A stretch of DNA of 39,693 bases. Source: RGIG426 sp045643425 (GTDB lineage Bacteria > Bacillota > Clostridia > Oscillospirales > Acutalibacteraceae). The notes beneath the pieces are model-generated. The model ran no database searches. It worked only from the letters and a program-made list of their open reading frames with translations, and was not told the origin of the DNA. This document shows, in pieces, positions 38,605-39,693 of this stretch. How positions within the stretch are numbered: the stretch's first letter is position 1; each line of letters begins with the position of its first letter. The stretch is taken from NCBI GenBank assembly GCA_045643425.1, contig JAZUKW010000085.1, positions 1 through 39,693 on the forward strand. The letters are read 5' to 3'. A program made the position numbers and the translations under genes.

Positions 38605-39183
38605 ATGGAAAACGGAATTTTAGTCGAAACCTCGGCGCGTCACCTGCACGTTACGCGGGAGCATCTGGACATCCTGTTCGGCGAGGGCTATGAGCTCACC
38701 TCGAAAAAAGATCTGTCCCAGCCGGGTCAGTTCGCGTGCGAGGAGCGCGTGGACATTGTCGGCCCGAAACGCACGCTGTCCGGCGTGTCCATCCTCGGCC
38801 CGATCCGCAAAGCGACCCAGGTGGAGCTGTCGCTGACCGACGCCCGCTCGATCGGCGTTAACGCTCCGGTGCGCGAGTCCGGTGACATTGCCGGCTCCGG
38901 CGCCTGCAAGATCGTCGGCCCGAAGGGTGAGGTCGAGATCTCCGAGGGCGTGATCGCCGCGAAGCGCCACATCCACATGACCCCGGCCGACGCGAAAGCC
39001 TACAACGTCGAGGACAAGGAGATCGTCTCCGTCCGCCTCGAGACCGAGGGCCGCTCGCTCACCTTCGACGACGTGGTGGTGCGCGTTTCCGACAACTTCT
39101 TCCTCGCGATGCACATTGACACCGACGAGTCCAACGCCGCCGGTTTCTCCCCCGCCGTTAAAGGCATCATCATCAAAAAATAA
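38605..39183 (+). CDS. pduL: Phosphate acyltransferase (phosphotransacylase) PduL
   Basis: PduL interconverts acyl-CoA and acyl phosphate and is unrelated to Pta. The 192-residue product has the two-part beta-barrel layout of the family. ETSARHLHVTREHLDILFG stands at the start with its His residues, AAKRHIHMTPADAKAYNV is in the second half, and the C-terminal FFLAMHIDTDESNAA is present; the His residues bind zinc. It has no N-terminal encapsulation peptide, and no microcompartment genes lie nearby. It is therefore probably a free enzyme for acetyl-phosphate formation and ATP yield in fermentation. glyA follows 35 bases on with no terminator between. Confidence 0.93.
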   Translation: MENGILVETSARHLHVTREHLDILFGEGYELTSKKDLSQPGQFACEERVDIVGPKRTLSGVSILGPIRKATQVELSLTDARSIGVNAPVRESGDIAGSGACKIVGPKGEVEISEGVIAAKRHIHMTPADAKAYNVEDKEIVSVRLETEGRSLTFDDVVVRVSDNFFLAMHIDTDESNAAGFSPAVKGIIIKK

Positions 39184-39218
39184 TCCCCCCAAGACGTTAA
39201 AAACAGGAGGACAGTCCC

Positions 39219-39693
39219 ATGGAATTTCTTGACAAGCTTGCCCCGCTGGATCGCGAAGTCTACGACGCGTGTGCGTCCGAGCTTTCCCGCCAGCAGCACA
39301 ACATCGAACTCATCGCCTCGGAGAACATCGTGTCGGAGGGCGTTTTGTACGCCGCCGGCTCGGTGCTGACCAACAAATACGCCGAGGGCTATCCGGGCCA
39401 CCGCTACTACGGCGGTTGCCAATACGTGGACGTGGTGGAAGACCTCGCCCGTGAGCGCGCCAAAAAGCTGTTCGGCGCGGAGCACGCGAACGTCCAGCCC
39501 CACTCCGGCGCGTCGGCGAACCTCGCCGCGTTCTGCGCCTTTATGAAACCGCGCGACACGGTGCTCGGTATGGGACTGCCGAGCGGCGGTCACCTCTCCC
39601 ACGGCACGAAATTCAACATTTCGGGCAAACACTTCAACTCGGTCGCCTACGGCTTAAACGAAAAGACCCAGCTCATCGACTACGACGAACTGC
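39219..39693 (+). CDS. glyA: Serine hydroxymethyltransferase, 5' part (continues past the window)
   Basis: This PLP enzyme converts serine and tetrahydrofolate to glycine and methylene-THF. 158 codons are visible. They include LDREVYDACASELSRQQHNIELIASENIVS, TNKYAEGYPGHRYYGGCQYVD and VQPHSGASANLAAF, all conserved substrate and cofactor regions. The GHLSHG segment is present, but it is preceded by GLPSG rather than the more common LxHG. AACAGGAGG lies eight bases before the ATG. It is probably co-transcribed with pduL. The PLP lysine is outside the window. Confidence 0.95.
   Translation, partial: MEFLDKLAPLDREVYDACASELSRQQHNIELIASENIVSEGVLYAAGSVLTNKYAEGYPGHRYYGGCQYVDVVEDLARERAKKLFGAEHANVQPHSGASANLAAFCAFMKPRDTVLGMGLPSGGHLSHGTKFNISGKHFNSVAYGLNEKTQLIDYDEL

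Noticed and set aside
1..39693. CRISPR array, prophage, integrative element or toxin-antitoxin pair
   Set aside because: No regularly spaced repeats of the right size, no integrase, transposase or phage structural genes, and no small paired genes of toxin type were seen.

Overview
The window looks like a chromosomal segment of a spore-forming, moderately GC-rich Clostridia member, probably of the Oscillospiraceae/Ruminococcaceae group. That placement is my inference. It rests on the sporulation genes gpr and spoIIP, on hrcA with a CIRCE operator, on zinc-binding forms of S14, S4 and adenylate kinase, on a class B sortase, and on Gram-positive style AGGAGG ribosome binding sites. Almost all of the window is core chromosome. 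I see no transposase, integrase, phage gene or CRISPR array.

Layout. Positions 1-4.6 kb (minus): the N-terminal part of a secreted repeat protein, tmRNA (ssrA) directly behind smpB, then recR, a YbaB-family gene and dnaX. Positions 4.6-5.0 kb: a repeat element, a 31-bp direct repeat and the SRP RNA gene. Positions 5.1-20.8 kb (minus): one unbroken S10-spc-alpha ribosomal superoperon of 31 genes, rpsJ to rplQ, including secY, adk, map, infA, rpoA and a small rpmJ of 37 codons. It starts from a promoter with an AT-rich upstream tract and a ~355-nt leader that can fold into a terminator and a competing structure, and it ends at a strong terminator. Positions 20.9-25.7 kb (minus): the heat-shock operon hrcA-grpE-dnaK-dnaJ under CIRCE control. 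Positions 25.9-26.1 kb: two 77-bp twin-hairpin repeats. Positions 26.1-28.0 kb (minus): gpr and spoIIP.

Positions 28.0-33.1 kb (plus): rpsT, holB, a RicT/PSP1 gene, a small ferredoxin, and three tightly packed RNA-modification genes (trmN6-like methyltransferase, tcdA-like, rsmE). Positions 33.2-37.0 kb (minus): an acyltransferase-3 membrane protein, a Val-Glu-Met tRNA operon, and a cell-envelope pair (a D-Ala-D-Ala carboxypeptidase homologue that lacks its catalytic serine and lysine, followed by a class B sortase). Positions 37.1-39.7 kb: a metallophosphoesterase homologue with two substituted motif residues (plus), a family 4 uracil-DNA glycosylase (minus), pduL, and the 5' part of glyA (plus).

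The most interesting items are the adjacent, divergent pair of enzyme homologues with altered active-site motifs (35.6-37.8 kb), the switch-like leader of the S10 operon (20.5-20.8 kb), and the twin-hairpin repeat family with a third, diverged member upstream of dnaX. I did not find a convincing new multigene system. All identifications come from reading motifs and synteny; no database search was run.
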